From the NCBI GenBank assembly GCA_965263225.1, contig CBDHHG010000021.1:310001-374000 (forward strand): a DNA stretch of 64,000 bases, read 5' to 3'. This document shows positions 52,114 to 61,907 of this stretch, piece by piece. Position numbers and translations under genes: made by a program. How positions within the stretch are numbered: position 1 is the stretch's first letter; the number at the start of each line of letters is the position of its first letter. The DNA is from DT-111 sp965263225 (lineage in GTDB: Bacteria; Bacteroidota; Bacteroidia; Chitinophagales; Saprospiraceae). Under the pieces are notes generated by a model that was not told where the DNA came from, did not search any database, and saw only the letters and a list, made by a program, of their open reading frames with translations.

Positions 52114-52383
52114 CTAGCGTTATCGTTGGTTGGCAATGGCATTTTATTTCCGCAGGGAGTTGATCGAAAATTAGGGAAAGAAAGGGATTAATGCAAGCCC
52201 GCTAGCTTGAGCTAGGATTCGTTTATGATGCTCCTATTTTCTTGCCTAAAAGCTCTCCTACCTCCGCAAAAGGTGACCAGCTTTCAACTTCATTTTGACA
52301 CTTTTACGGCAAATGAGTTTAATACGAATCGTGGTTCATTATATGCTCAGATAATTGTATTTTGTTAATAAATACTAGGTAAC

Positions 52384-53463
52384 ATGACTATCAACATTGT
52401 TGAACAAGGAGCAGATCCAGCCTTTAAAAGAGACAGCACTCCGTATTTTAAAGAAGCCTTTTCAAAGATTAATGATATTCCCCTGGGCGGTGGCCTTGTT
52501 ATCGAAATACCCGGCGGGGAGTATATGATCACAGAAACCCTTGTATTGCCTCCGGGAATTGCCCTCAGGGGGGTAGGGCCCATTAATGGGACTCGACTAA
52601 ACTTTAAATACCAGCAACGTGGTCCTGGTATTCTTATGGATTACCCGAATGGATCTGTCATGATTGAGGGAATAAATATTGAAAACACCCAAAGCACGGG
52701 GCTTGAAATTAGAACGGTAGTTAAAGACGCCTCAAAAGCACATTGCCAATTCAAAAATATCAAGGTAGTTAATGCTGGAGCTTCCATCGATAGTCAGGGT
52801 GGATTAGCACAGCAACTCGACGAACACGGCAACCCATCACCATCTGCGGATATCGTCAGATTAGGAGATTCCGGAGCAAACGGATTTTACTGTGAAAATC
52901 TTTGGATGAGCCAATTTGAAAATTGCTGGGCTAAAAATTCTCGGAAGTTTGGATTCTATTTTTCAGGCTTTCATACCTCCCTTACCTTAAACAACTGTTA
53001 TGCTGATTTAAGCGGAGACACAGGGTTCTACATTAACAGTGCTATTTATACCAATCTCATAACTTGTGCTTCTGATGGTAGTAGGCAGGGATATGGCTAC
53101 TTCTTCACCAATTGTGAGGGCGTAAGTATGATCGGCTGCGGAGCAGAAGTAAACTATTACTCAGCTATTGGTTTAGAAGCGAATAATAAACGAGCTGTAC
53201 AAGCGAAAAGTACACGGGGAAAAATAGAAGGGATGACGATAAATAGCTTTTTTTCCAAGCATGGTAATGAGAGTAAAAATGAAGCATTTGGTCATTACCT
53301 GACAATTATTTCGGATGATGAAAAAGTTATCGAAGGTTCAAGTCACAATCATTTTGCCTACCCCAGTGAAGAGAATCCCGTTCCTAGTTTTGTGAAAAGA
53401 GGAGAGTCTAAACACCAAATTGACTTCCCCATTTATAAAGGTAGTAAGGTGTTGAGCGAGTAA
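52384..53463 (+). CDS. Right-handed beta-helix protein (tailspike/pectate-lyase-like)
   Basis: This 359-aa protein starts with a cap-like segment (INIVEQGADPAFKRDSTPYF) often seen at the N-terminus of tailspike and pectate-lyase_3 proteins. PGGEYMITETLVLPPGIALRG follows as the first coil. Repeating short-strand turns with Asn/Gly ladders (FENCWAKNSRKFGFYFSG, LNNCYADLSGDTGFYINS) continue to residue ~260. There is no signal peptide. Catalytic residues cannot be placed. It sits between two minus-strand genes, in the same neighbourhood as the fibre-like proteins. Confidence 0.75.
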   Translation: MTINIVEQGADPAFKRDSTPYFKEAFSKINDIPLGGGLVIEIPGGEYMITETLVLPPGIALRGVGPINGTRLNFKYQQRGPGILMDYPNGSVMIEGINIENTQSTGLEIRTVVKDASKAHCQFKNIKVVNAGASIDSQGGLAQQLDEHGNPSPSADIVRLGDSGANGFYCENLWMSQFENCWAKNSRKFGFYFSGFHTSLTLNNCYADLSGDTGFYINSAIYTNLITCASDGSRQGYGYFFTNCEGVSMIGCGAEVNYYSAIGLEANNKRAVQAKSTRGKIEGMTINSFFSKHGNESKNEAFGHYLTIISDDEKVIEGSSHNHFAYPSEENPVPSFVKRGESKHQIDFPIYKGSKVLSE

Positions 53464-53564
53464 ATTAATAGCTACGCATCGGATGCAATAAGACATCCAA
53501 GCTTCCAGCTATCTTTCAGTGGTAATCCGGGCAAGCCCTTGCCATAACGAGCTAGATGTTGGCC

Positions 53565-54239
53565 TTATCCCTTCTCTTGTACCAATTCACGAAGATGTTG
53601 ATTTGCTGCGCTAGGTCTACTTTTCGGTCCAATCGAGAGGCGGTAAAGGATTTGAATATCCTCATAAATGTACTGACCTAGTTTTCGTGCGCTCACAAAA
53701 ACCAGGATACAAAAGATGAACGTGAAGCTACTTAGCATGATCCCAAAAAGGCCGGGGAAAATTATGATGAAGACAAAGGACCAAATAAAGGCGATCCCTG
53801 CAATACTCAGTTCTAGGTTTTGTAAAGTAAGCTTTCTCTCAATTCTTTCCGAGTTTAGTTCCGGATTCTGAAGTCTGGCAATATATCGCAACGTTTTCAG
53901 CTTGTCTACGGCTAAGATTTCCGGACCATATTTGCGTTCGATATCCTCCAGTATCCTTTTGGAAATAGCTCTATTTTCCGATTTCTGAAGCTTATTGATA
54001 AAGGTGTTTATGTAGAAAAAGATGGTGGAGATAACATATCCAGTTAGAAAGGCTGCTCCTAGTACAATCAAATAATTGAGCGTTTGAAATTCTCTTTTTA
54101 TTATTTCATAATAATTCTCCTCGCCCTTCAGAAAAAGGAAAATTATACACAAACCAGATAACTGGAACAAACCGGGTAAAATGTAAGAAAGAATATCTCG
54201 ATATATAATTTTCTCAAAAAACTGGCTTAAGTTCATCAT
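53565..54239 (-). CDS. Membrane protein of unknown function
   Basis: This 224-aa protein has about four hydrophobic helices: PGLFQLSGLCIIFLFL, LIVLGAAFLTGYVISTIFFY, then IAGIAFIWSFVFIIIFPGLF and the adjoining LSSFTFIFCILVFVSA. Between the pairs is a ~70-residue charged segment. I do not recognise a family. It follows, on the same strand, the 54462-55100 gene, but a terminator hairpin separates them. Confidence 0.65.
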   Translation of the reverse strand: MMNLSQFFEKIIYRDILSYILPGLFQLSGLCIIFLFLKGEENYYEIIKREFQTLNYLIVLGAAFLTGYVISTIFFYINTFINKLQKSENRAISKRILEDIERKYGPEILAVDKLKTLRYIARLQNPELNSERIERKLTLQNLELSIAGIAFIWSFVFIIIFPGLFGIMLSSFTFIFCILVFVSARKLGQYIYEDIQILYRLSIGPKSRPSAANQHLRELVQEKG

Positions 54240-54375
54240 ATCACGATTAATTCATTCAATTAGCGCATAAGTTTGAATAGATGCTCAAAATATTAGATTA
54301 ATGAACCCAATATCTCTATGTACATTCAACCCCAAGTTATCTTCTGTTTTGTATAGCAAACTTTATACTCATAAA

Positions 54376-54402
54376 TAGCCTCACCTGTCCTAGGTGAGGC
54401 TA
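54376..54402 (-). terminator. Terminator hairpin after the 54462 gene
   Basis: TAGCCTCACCT and AGGTGAGGCTA form a perfect 11-bp stem with a 5-nt loop. It sits 60 bp past the stop of the minus-strand gene ending at 54462. A/T-rich flanks on both sides suggest a bidirectional terminator. Confidence 0.75.
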
Positions 54403-54461
54403 CTATTGTTTCTGTAAGCTTACTAGCATAGAGAATGAAACGCTAGGCTTTGATGCACGGC

Positions 54462-55100
54462 TTATTTGGAGTCATCTCCTCCTCCTGTATTGTCTTCTCC
54501 TACCTCATCATCTTCACCAGCATTGTCTCCGTTATTGCTCACGTCGGCCTTCATATTAACTTCTCCAGATGAGGAAACGGATGCGGTCGCGCTAGCATCA
54601 TAGCCGTTCTCCATGGCAGTAACCAATACGTATGCGCCGATACCTGCCAGACCTAGCACAACAGTTCCTCCTACCAGTATAGATACGGTAGCAGCTCCTA
54701 TAGCAGCAATCGGCTCTTGGACTGGAGTCGGCTCTCTGAAGAGCATATGAATCTTACCTATTCGTACATTGAAGCTACTTGGTGACGCGCCAAATCGTGC
54801 CACCTTAACTTCTTGTTTTATAGGACCTTCTCCATCGATTTTTATGCTGGATAGTAGGGAAACCGGGAGGTCGAGTGTTTTGACATCCTTAGCATTTTGG
54901 ATATCAACAGACTTATATTCCAAGCTCTTTGTAATGGTTTGTTTCCCCTTGCTTTGTTTAACAAAGGCAACGAAATTATCGTTTATTACATCGTACTTGA
55001 ATTGGCCAAATGACATTTTATTCTTTTTGTCATCAAAAGCATAAAACTCATAAACCGGCACTAAAACCTGTAGTTGATTTTGATTTTGATTTTTAGACAT
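54462..55100 (-). CDS. 212-aa single-pass membrane protein, unknown function
   Basis: Residues 1-125 form a soluble beta-rich domain (VLVPVYEFYAFDDKKNKM). One or two hydrophobic helices follow at ~133-163 (AAIGAATVSILVGGTVVLGL), then a low-complexity acidic tail (GEDDEVGEDNTGGGDD). I do not recognise it. The start is 296 bp from the divergent histidine kinase; that gap shows A/T-rich text and no gene. Confidence 0.65.
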   Translation of the reverse strand: MSKNQNQNQLQVLVPVYEFYAFDDKKNKMSFGQFKYDVINDNFVAFVKQSKGKQTITKSLEYKSVDIQNAKDVKTLDLPVSLLSSIKIDGEGPIKQEVKVARFGASPSSFNVRIGKIHMLFREPTPVQEPIAAIGAATVSILVGGTVVLGLAGIGAYVLVTAMENGYDASATASVSSSGEVNMKADVSNNGDNAGEDDEVGEDNTGGGDDSK

Positions 55101-55396
55101 GATTCTAAGGTTTAAAAGAGGTTAATAATAATTAGGTGTACAAGCTAAGCGACTTATTGGTACCGATAAATCAACTCTTACTTGCTGTAACAAAGGTGCC
55201 GGTATGGGAATAAAGTTGAGGTAAATTTCTGGTGAGACAGGAAATAAATCTGGTGAATCAAACGATGACCTATCAAAAGCAACATTTTCAGGAGCAGGGT
55301 AAAAGACTTCACCCTGATCTCAATACTTTAACATCATATCACATTCATCAAAATAATTCGCTATATCTTAGTTGTAATTTGATTTGATCCTAGAAA

Positions 55397-57253
55397 ATGA
55401 GAATAATACGCATACAATTTTTCCTTTTTATCATTGCCTTTCCGATACAAGGGATTTGTCAAAACCCCTCGTCCATCGCTCAGGAGCAAGTTCAAAATCT
55501 GCGAGCTGAGTATAACCAGTATTTCTCTTCTGAGTATCAACAATTATTGGGCGTTGTTAAATCCATAATCGATACGCTGGAAAGAGAGGGACTCTTCGAA
55601 AGAGAAATCAAAAAAATATCACAAGAAAAAACTAAAAGCAAGATCAGTAAAAGTTTAGCGGGAATAAGTAATACGCTTGACACGATGATTCAATTGGATC
55701 AAACCATAAATAGCCTATTGTTTCAACTAGATAGCTTAGCTGTACAACCGCAAGGAAAACCCAGGAAGGAATTCAAAGCATACCTAAAGTTGCTTGCCAA
55801 GAACATTACCCACTTCAAAAAGAAGAACAGTAAGAAGTTGCTCCGAAGTATTGGAGCCTATTTTATTCAGAGTCGAGATGTAGATATTAGCATCTTCCCC
55901 GCATTTTGGAGATCCTACAAGGAGCAGACAGAAAAATCATATAGAGATAGCATTGATGCGAAGTATGCTCAAGAAAAACGAAATCGCCAAGTACAAATAG
56001 ATAGTCTATCTGAAACTACTCGATTTCTAGAAGATAGAATTGAAGGTCTATCAGCAGATAAAGACAACTTGAACAAAGCCAAAAAGAGGCTAGAAAAAGA
56101 TATAAATACACTTACAGAGGATACAGACAGCTTGAAAATTGCACTGAATACACTTCGTGCTGAGCGAAAGCAGTTACAAGGGAAATATGAATCCGTGGAC
56201 AGGCGGAAATCAAGATTGGAGAACGAAGCACAAGAGGTAAAAGAATCCCGTGATTCGTTGCATGAGGAATTGCTAATACTTACCGGAAAAGATTCTCTCA
56301 TAAAACAACAACTAGACTCGCTCAGACTGGCATTCGAGCATGAAACGCTACTAGTCAGCGAACTGAAACATACAAAAGAGCAACTAGAGCGTCAAGTGGG
56401 GTCGCTGAAGACAGAGCGAGAGGTAATAAAGTACAACAATGAACTGGCAGTCAGGATAGCAGATAATAAGCTATTGATAGTGAGTTTCATCACTGTAGTT
56501 TTAATCATTATTGGGGTAATTATGTTTAACTCAAATGAAAAGTTAAAGACTTCTTATGCTCTGCTGCAAGAACAGAAGGTTAGCCTCGAACAAAACAATC
56601 AAGAGCTTGAATCCACCAAAAACCTGCTGCAATTAAAAACAGATGAGCTTGATTCCTTTATATCAGAACTTCACCATCGAATAAAAAACAACTTACAAGT
56701 AGTGGCCGGTTTATTGGTTATGCAACTCCGGAGAGTAAGGGATTTCACTGCTCAGGAGTCCCTAAAAGATACGCTCAATCGCATCAACGTGATGGGAATT
56801 ATGCATCGAAAGCTGTATGAGAATAGAGATCAAGGTATTAGTTCCGTAAATGTTGCCCACTTTATCCAAAGCATAGTGGCAAACGCCATAGAGATAAATG
56901 ATCCCTCCAAAAGCGTACGACTGTTTTTGCGGTTAGAGGATTGGTATGTAGACATGGATAAGGCGACAGATTTAGGATTAATCGTTAACGAATTGATTAG
57001 CAACTGTTTCAAGCATGCCTTCAAGCAGGACGTAGCTCTCCAGCAGGCCACCCTAGAGATAGCATTAACCAAAGAACCTGATGCACAACTATCCATCAGC
57101 GACAATGGTGCTGGTCTACCGGAGAGTTTTTCTCTAAAGAAACCCAGTTCATTTGGCATGCGATATGTTTATGACCTGGCCAAAAAGAGAAGCTGGCAAA
57201 TAACTCCAGAATCCTCAAAAGGAGGAACTACATTTTTCATTGCTTTACACTAG
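55397..57253 (+). CDS. HisKA_2-type sensor histidine kinase with periplasmic coiled coil
   Basis: This 618-aa protein has a signal peptide or first TM (IQFFLFIIAFPIQGICQ). A ~330-residue extracytoplasmic helical region comes next, with heptad-rich coiled coil from ~190 to 350. TM2 is at ~357-378 (LLIVSFITVVLIIIGVIMF). A HisKA_2 dimerisation motif with the phospho-acceptor in ELHHRIKNNLQVV (~425) and an HATPase domain (NELISNCFKHAF, SISDNGAGLPE) complete it. HisKA_2 kinases act mostly on dedicated partners; the LytTR regulator 15 bp downstream is the obvious one. It lies between the fibre-like genes, so control of them is plausible. Confidence 0.88.
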   Translation: MRIIRIQFFLFIIAFPIQGICQNPSSIAQEQVQNLRAEYNQYFSSEYQQLLGVVKSIIDTLEREGLFEREIKKISQEKTKSKISKSLAGISNTLDTMIQLDQTINSLLFQLDSLAVQPQGKPRKEFKAYLKLLAKNITHFKKKNSKKLLRSIGAYFIQSRDVDISIFPAFWRSYKEQTEKSYRDSIDAKYAQEKRNRQVQIDSLSETTRFLEDRIEGLSADKDNLNKAKKRLEKDINTLTEDTDSLKIALNTLRAERKQLQGKYESVDRRKSRLENEAQEVKESRDSLHEELLILTGKDSLIKQQLDSLRLAFEHETLLVSELKHTKEQLERQVGSLKTEREVIKYNNELAVRIADNKLLIVSFITVVLIIIGVIMFNSNEKLKTSYALLQEQKVSLEQNNQELESTKNLLQLKTDELDSFISELHHRIKNNLQVVAGLLVMQLRRVRDFTAQESLKDTLNRINVMGIMHRKLYENRDQGISSVNVAHFIQSIVANAIEINDPSKSVRLFLRLEDWYVDMDKATDLGLIVNELISNCFKHAFKQDVALQQATLEIALTKEPDAQLSISDNGAGLPESFSLKKPSSFGMRYVYDLAKKRSWQITPESSKGGTTFFIALH

Positions 57254-57268
57254 AAAATAAAAAAGCTT

Positions 57269-58015
57269 ATGTGGTTTTCTAAAACCCCTAAAGTCTTGTT
57301 ACTGGACGATGAACCTGGGGTAAGATATGCATTTGAAGAACTTATTGCAGAACTTGGCTATGAAATGGCAGGACTAGCCAGTTCCCCAGAAGAAGCCATT
57401 GAAATATTTCGGAAAACGCCCTCTGATATTGCTCTTCTAGATATACATATCAATACAGAGGAGAAAGGGGGAATTGAAGTCGCCCAACAAATACAAAAGA
57501 TAAGGCCTACTCCGATCATTTATGTAACAGGATATCCAGAAAGAAACTTCGAACAAGCCAAAGAAACATTTCCTGCCAATTTCTTGACTAAACCGATTGT
57601 ACGTAAGGAACAGTTAAAGCATCCCATCGAACTAGCGCTTCATAATTTTTGGGGAGCCAACTTCAGTTTTCCAAATCTAGTTGGCCGTTATGGTTGGCTT
57701 TACATTAGAAAAAGTGTTGAAGCAGGCTTTAGTCTTAAAATACACCAGACTGATGTTCGATATGTAAAATCTTCCAATAACGATATAGAAATTTATCATG
57801 GCAAAGAGCTTTCAAGGACCTATGTATCTAGCCAAAAATTCAGCGAAACACTTGATAAATTCCCCGCTACCAGGTTTGAAAAGATCAACCGTACCCACTT
57901 CGTAAACCTGGAATACATTAGCCTGAAAAACAACAGCGAAGTTATGATTGAAGGCACTGAATTACTCAAAATATCGCCTAGCTGTAAGGAAAAGGTTCTA
58001 TCGAAAATGAGATAA
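57269..58015 (+). CDS. LytTR-family response regulator
   Basis: This 248-aa protein has a receiver domain with VLLLDDEPG at residues 9-17, phospho-acceptor Asp58 (IALLDIHIN) and the conserved lysine in FLTKPI. A C-terminal LytTR DNA-binding domain runs from ~150 (VRYVKSSNNDIEIYHG, FEKINRTHFVNLEYI). The 15-bp gap to the HisKA_2 kinase makes a cognate pair. It is separate from the LytS/LytTR pair at 12.7-14.5 kb. Confidence 0.9.
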   Translation: MWFSKTPKVLLLDDEPGVRYAFEELIAELGYEMAGLASSPEEAIEIFRKTPSDIALLDIHINTEEKGGIEVAQQIQKIRPTPIIYVTGYPERNFEQAKETFPANFLTKPIVRKEQLKHPIELALHNFWGANFSFPNLVGRYGWLYIRKSVEAGFSLKIHQTDVRYVKSSNNDIEIYHGKELSRTYVSSQKFSETLDKFPATRFEKINRTHFVNLEYISLKNNSEVMIEGTELLKISPSCKEKVLSKMR

Positions 58016-58100
58016 GCGAAGTAGTGGTCGTCTCTATGAAATAGTTAATCGCAATAAGATGAAGCAGCTAAGATCAGTATCTTGAAAAATCAATAAAAAT

Positions 58101-59027
58101 CTAATACCCTTCTTCCTCCTTGAGTATACTAATGATGGCATTAGCCTGACCATTTTGTGCATTTGTTATCAGCTTTGCGATCTCATCAGAAAGTGTATAA
58201 GCATCTGTATCAGGGGAAAATAGGTAAGCGCGGGACATTACCACTCCCCGGTCAAATAAAGTCGCATTATCGGGTAATTCTTCCAGGGAAGAATACGTAA
58301 GCATAGAATCAGTGCAGGCGTACATCATTTCACTGGGCGTCACCCTTTCCAGTAGTTCACTCAATTTTGTCCCCTTCTGCGTCACATATTGTGAGAGATG
58401 GCTATTTACTCTATTTCGATCCACTACATTTTTAATGGTATTCTTAATTTCCACAATCATCTGCACGGAATCAAGAGATGCGGAATTGTTGATTCTTCTA
58501 TGAAATAGGGCGGCATCCGTAATTAAGTCAGATACATTTGAACTTAACAGATCCAGTAAGACTACCCTCACCTCTTCACTATCACTCATAATATAATGCT
58601 CCTGAGCATAGGCAATCGTACCTTTGGCCAATGACTGGCCTATCCAAAAACCGATACCTAGGCCAATAAAAATCATCAAAACCAGTTTACCTAAGCCTGC
58701 ACTCCTTTTCGAATGGCGTGTATCCTCCCGATCATTGCTTTCATTTAATGTACTGCCCTTTTGATTCCCTTTATCATAGAGTTTAGCCTTAGCCAGATTT
58801 TCTGCCTGCCTAACATACCGCCTAAATGTTTCCGAGCTGATGCTATCGTCATTAGCATTCAGGAGTTTATTAAGCCTTCCGGTATCAATCCCTAATTCCT
58901 GGGCAATTGTCTTTTGCTTTGAGTGTAAAAAATGATAGGTATGACCTCGCAATTCGTATTCACCATAAGATTCCTTTAAGCTTTCCAAAAATAAATCGCG
59001 AGGACTGGAAGAGTAGTCGCTGTCCAT
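58101..59027 (-). CDS. HTH-like single-pass membrane protein with extracytoplasmic domain
   Basis: This 308-aa protein starts at the ATG at 59027. The frame is open to 59348 but that extension runs into the plus-strand gene at 59226 and looks non-coding. Residues ~36-60 (KQKTIAQELGIDTGRLNKLL) resemble a helix-turn-helix. One TM at 114-134 (LVLMIFIGLGIGFWIGQ) separates it from a ~170-residue helical outer part. This layout resembles a membrane-bound one-component regulator or anti-sigma-like protein. It is divergent from the first short fibre-like gene, 198 bp apart. Confidence 0.65.
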   Translation of the reverse strand: MDSDYSSSPRDLFLESLKESYGEYELRGHTYHFLHSKQKTIAQELGIDTGRLNKLLNANDDSISSETFRRYVRQAENLAKAKLYDKGNQKGSTLNESNDREDTRHSKRSAGLGKLVLMIFIGLGIGFWIGQSLAKGTIAYAQEHYIMSDSEEVRVVLLDLLSSNVSDLITDAALFHRRINNSASLDSVQMIVEIKNTIKNVVDRNRVNSHLSQYVTQKGTKLSELLERVTPSEMMYACTDSMLTYSSLEELPDNATLFDRGVVMSRAYLFSPDTDAYTLSDEIAKLITNAQNGQANAIISILKEEEGY

Positions 59028-59225
59028 AAGGTGTAGTGTTAAGCAATAAGTGATTGACGTAAAATTGTTGAACGATTGACAACGATTGTTTTTGATTGTC
59101 AAGGCATTAGCGGAACATTGCAATGTTGAAATTATGAACGGATCACAAAGTTTATGATCATTAAAATTCAGTTTCAACTCTAATTTAATTATTTCTTTAT
59201 TTCCTAACATAAAAACACTAAAGTC

Positions 59226-59741
59226 ATGCAGAGTGATATTAAACTTAACGGTACAACGCTTACCATTGAAGGCTCTCACATTCATGCTAAAGCCCATGAT
59301 CTCAAGCTGGATAGCCCGCAGAGAAGACAAGATAAAGGAGGCCCTCATCGTAGAGCACTAGTTCACGGATTTAATGATGAACTTGCTATCAACTTTCGTG
59401 GAGATTACCCTGGTGGAGTTAATATCTACGGAGATTTGAGTTTTCTATCAGAAGATGGTCAAAGAATAGGTTACATAAATACTAAGTATGCCAATTTACA
59501 TTTGGGGGGCAATGGCCAGGATGGGGATATTATTCTTTTCGACGGAAATGGGGATAAAGCTTTTCACCTTAGTAGTGATCAGCGAGCAATGACCTTCTAT
59601 TCCGTAAAAAATTGGCCTACCTATACTCCAGGTCGAAGCGTCACTACTAATGTGAACCTACTGCAAGAATTAAAGGGCATGAAAAAAGAGATAGTAGCTT
59701 TAAAGAAAGAATTAAAAGACTTAAAGAGTCAAGCCATATAG
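59226..59741 (+). CDS. Short fibre-like protein A (beta-rich with C-terminal coiled coil)
   Basis: This 171-aa protein starts MQSDIKLNGTTLTIEG, a motif shared with the gene at 61407. Short beta repeats follow (GGVNIYGDLSFLSEDGQRIG, LHLGGNGQDGDIILFDGNG), like fibre shaft repeats. The last ~35 residues form a Lys/Glu/Leu coiled coil (LLQELKGMKKEIVALKKEL), fitting trimerisation. No signal peptide is present. It resembles a phage tail-fibre or Tail-spike-tip domain in layout, but I cannot assign a family. The following 243-bp gap holds an inverted repeat near 59840-59900 only. Confidence 0.65.
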   Translation: MQSDIKLNGTTLTIEGSHIHAKAHDLKLDSPQRRQDKGGPHRRALVHGFNDELAINFRGDYPGGVNIYGDLSFLSEDGQRIGYINTKYANLHLGGNGQDGDIILFDGNGDKAFHLSSDQRAMTFYSVKNWPTYTPGRSVTTNVNLLQELKGMKKEIVALKKELKDLKSQAI

Positions 59742-59984
59742 AAGTCCTAATTCAAAAGCTGGAGCTTTCTTGAATTGATTAGATCAGGTTTATCTTTCTT
59801 CCCTACTAACACTAATTTTTCGATAGCATTCATACTCAAGAATTGACGGACCTCACCTTTAGTTCTTTCGATACTCTCTCATTCCGTTATTGAGAGAACT
59901 AGAGGTGAAATCGAACCAGTACGAATAAGAAAGTTAAATGATTTAGGTGAACATTTTTAAATAACCAATAAAACACTTGTTGAT

Positions 59985-61217
59985 ATGACACATAGTATGC
60001 GGCAAATAGCAGAAAAAATTGACCAAGGGGCTTTAGTGTACTCATTGTCTCGGCTTATGGCTTTAGATAAAAAGCCAAAATCTTTGGCAAGACTTTGTGA
60101 AAGGGTTCTACAATCACGCTGGCAAAGGATCAAATTCATTTGCTTGAATGCCTACCTCATGGATGTAGATATAGATGATTGGTTTGGCAATTCCACTAGA
60201 GGGTCTAAACCACAAGTTGGTGCCAGAGCTAATGAAATTGGGAGATATGTGAAGGACCACTATGATCTGGCAGCACTATGCGAAGTTTGGACTAATGCCG
60301 AAAAAGGTGCCTTACTAAGACAATGGCCTACTCCACCTCAACATTCGCATCGGATTACCAGGAAAATCCAATGGAATCGACCTCGCGAGGCTTTTAGGTC
60401 GGAGAAAAACCGGACAGGATCATCGGGATTATTAACTATCTCCCAAAAATTGCAGATAGTTGGAGAAAAGTTTGGAGAATATCGGCATGAGACGGGTAGG
60501 GCAGAACGTAAAGCTGATAAAGGAGTCTTACTAACTACTCTTGATACAGGTTTGGGGCCATCTCGATTGCAGTTGTATAACACTCATTTACAATCAGGCA
60601 ACAAAATAGTAGCGCTTAAACAGGTGATCGAACTAGCTAAGTTCATATTGGAAACTAGAGGGCATCAAGATGTTGCTATATTAGCCGGAGATTTTAATCT
60701 TAGTGCAAATGATACGGAGAGGTTTAATATGAATGAAATTTCTGATGTTGGATTCTCTATCCCTAATCAGATCCACCAAGCAATCTTTTATGAAGTGAGT
60801 GACGGGCAGGTCACCAGCGTCAGAAGAGAAAATAAAACTGCGTATGAACTTCTACAGAATATACTAGAAGTTATAGGTTTCCGAGATTTGTGGGCAGTCA
60901 GAAATGGTTCTACTGGCTATACATCTGGGGCAAATCGACCAGGAATTATGGAAAAAGTATGCCGTCCTGATATACAAAATCCAAATTACTGTGATGATAG
61001 CGCTGTTACCTCCACAACAGATTCATCTCGAATCGATTATATCTTCGTTAGTCCGGCTGCTAAGAATCAATCCTTTCAACTTGAATTCACTAGACCTCGT
61101 CGCCTTCGATTAGAGCGTACAGATGATGCCCCGGGTAAACACGAAATTGCTTTTTTGTCTGATCACATTGGCCTAGAAACTACCTTGCTTATTGCTCCAA
61201 ACGAATCTTCACTTTAA
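59985..61217 (+). CDS. Endonuclease/exonuclease/phosphatase (EEP) family enzyme
   Basis: This 410-aa protein has the EEP/DNase I-like fold motifs in order: ALCEVW with the metal Glu (~99), YNTHLQSG (~200), LAGDFNLS (~237), SRIDYIFVS (~349) and LSDHIGLET (~392) with the catalytic histidine. The long N-terminal part (residues 1-55) is helical and not part of the fold. The sequence is closer to the sphingomyelinase/DNase I-like branch than to ExoIII, by motif spacing. There is no signal peptide. It sits between two fibre-like proteins, so a delivered nuclease or phosphodiesterase is one possibility. Confidence 0.85.
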   Translation: MTHSMRQIAEKIDQGALVYSLSRLMALDKKPKSLARLCERVLQSRWQRIKFICLNAYLMDVDIDDWFGNSTRGSKPQVGARANEIGRYVKDHYDLAALCEVWTNAEKGALLRQWPTPPQHSHRITRKIQWNRPREAFRSEKNRTGSSGLLTISQKLQIVGEKFGEYRHETGRAERKADKGVLLTTLDTGLGPSRLQLYNTHLQSGNKIVALKQVIELAKFILETRGHQDVAILAGDFNLSANDTERFNMNEISDVGFSIPNQIHQAIFYEVSDGQVTSVRRENKTAYELLQNILEVIGFRDLWAVRNGSTGYTSGANRPGIMEKVCRPDIQNPNYCDDSAVTSTTDSSRIDYIFVSPAAKNQSFQLEFTRPRRLRLERTDDAPGKHEIAFLSDHIGLETTLLIAPNESSL

Positions 61218-61240
61218 AGCTAATCATTAGCTTATTTTAT
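61217..61240 (+). terminator. Terminator hairpin after the EEP gene
   Basis: AAGCTAA-TCA-TTAGCTT followed by ATTTTAT begins on the last base of the EEP stop codon. The stem is 7 bp and A/T-rich, so moderately stable. Confidence 0.55.
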
Positions 61241-61406
61241 AGCAATTGCAACTTAAAGTTTTTGACATGATCTCTACACAACTATTTTGGCCTGACGTGC
61301 ATAAATATAGAGGATGCTTTTAAGCATCTAGAGGTAAACTAATAGCACTCCAGTTCAATGTAGGCAATCATTTTATTCCTTTTTTTAATGCAAAATTCTT
61401 AAACCT

Positions 61407-61907
61407 ATGGAAAATCTAGCAGATATAAAGCTAAATGATGAGAACCTTATCCTAGAAGGTAAAAAAGTGACGATCAATGGGGCAGATACGATTTCACTGA
61501 AAGCTGAGAATGTTACTCTTGGAGACATCAATACTAGATTTATTGAGACAAGCGGTATCAAAACCAAAGACTTCAACTTACCATTAGGTACACCACCAAA
61601 TGTTGGGATAGCAACTATCCGCGGAGAACCTTACTTTAAACAGGGCTTGATTGCTGATGATCTATATATTTCTTTGATAGACAATAAATCTACTGGTCGT
61701 GTTCTAAGAGAATTCGGTAAGCAGACGGTTCTAATGAAAGGATTTAGACATCAACAACTCCCAGGACGTACTCCTTCTACTGTTCGTCACCAAAACGATG
61801 TTCCGAATATGTTACCCGTTATTTCATTAGGGCAAACATTAAAGGTTATGAATGACACTATAAAAAAACTAGAGGAGAGGTTAAAAAAATTAGAGGATAC
61901 TGAGTAA
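61407..61907 (+). CDS. Short fibre-like protein B (paralogous layout to A)
   Basis: This 166-aa protein starts MENLADIKLNDENLILEG. The IKLN-x3-L-x2-EG pattern is the same as in the 59226 gene. A beta-rich middle (VTLGDINTRFIETSGIKT, VGIATIRGEPYFKQGL) leads to a C-terminal coiled coil (MNDTIKKLEERLKKLEDTE). No signal peptide is seen. The two proteins look like paralogs that share a head motif and a trimerising tail, with different middles. The 276-bp gap after it holds no gene I can support. Confidence 0.65.
   Translation: MENLADIKLNDENLILEGKKVTINGADTISLKAENVTLGDINTRFIETSGIKTKDFNLPLGTPPNVGIATIRGEPYFKQGLIADDLYISLIDNKSTGRVLREFGKQTVLMKGFRHQQLPGRTPSTVRHQNDVPNMLPVISLGQTLKVMNDTIKKLEERLKKLEDTE

Noticed and set aside
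59028..59348. N-terminal extension of the HTH-TM protein to 59348
   Set aside because: It overlaps the plus-strand fibre-like gene and the added residues lack any domain; the ATG at 59027 fits better.
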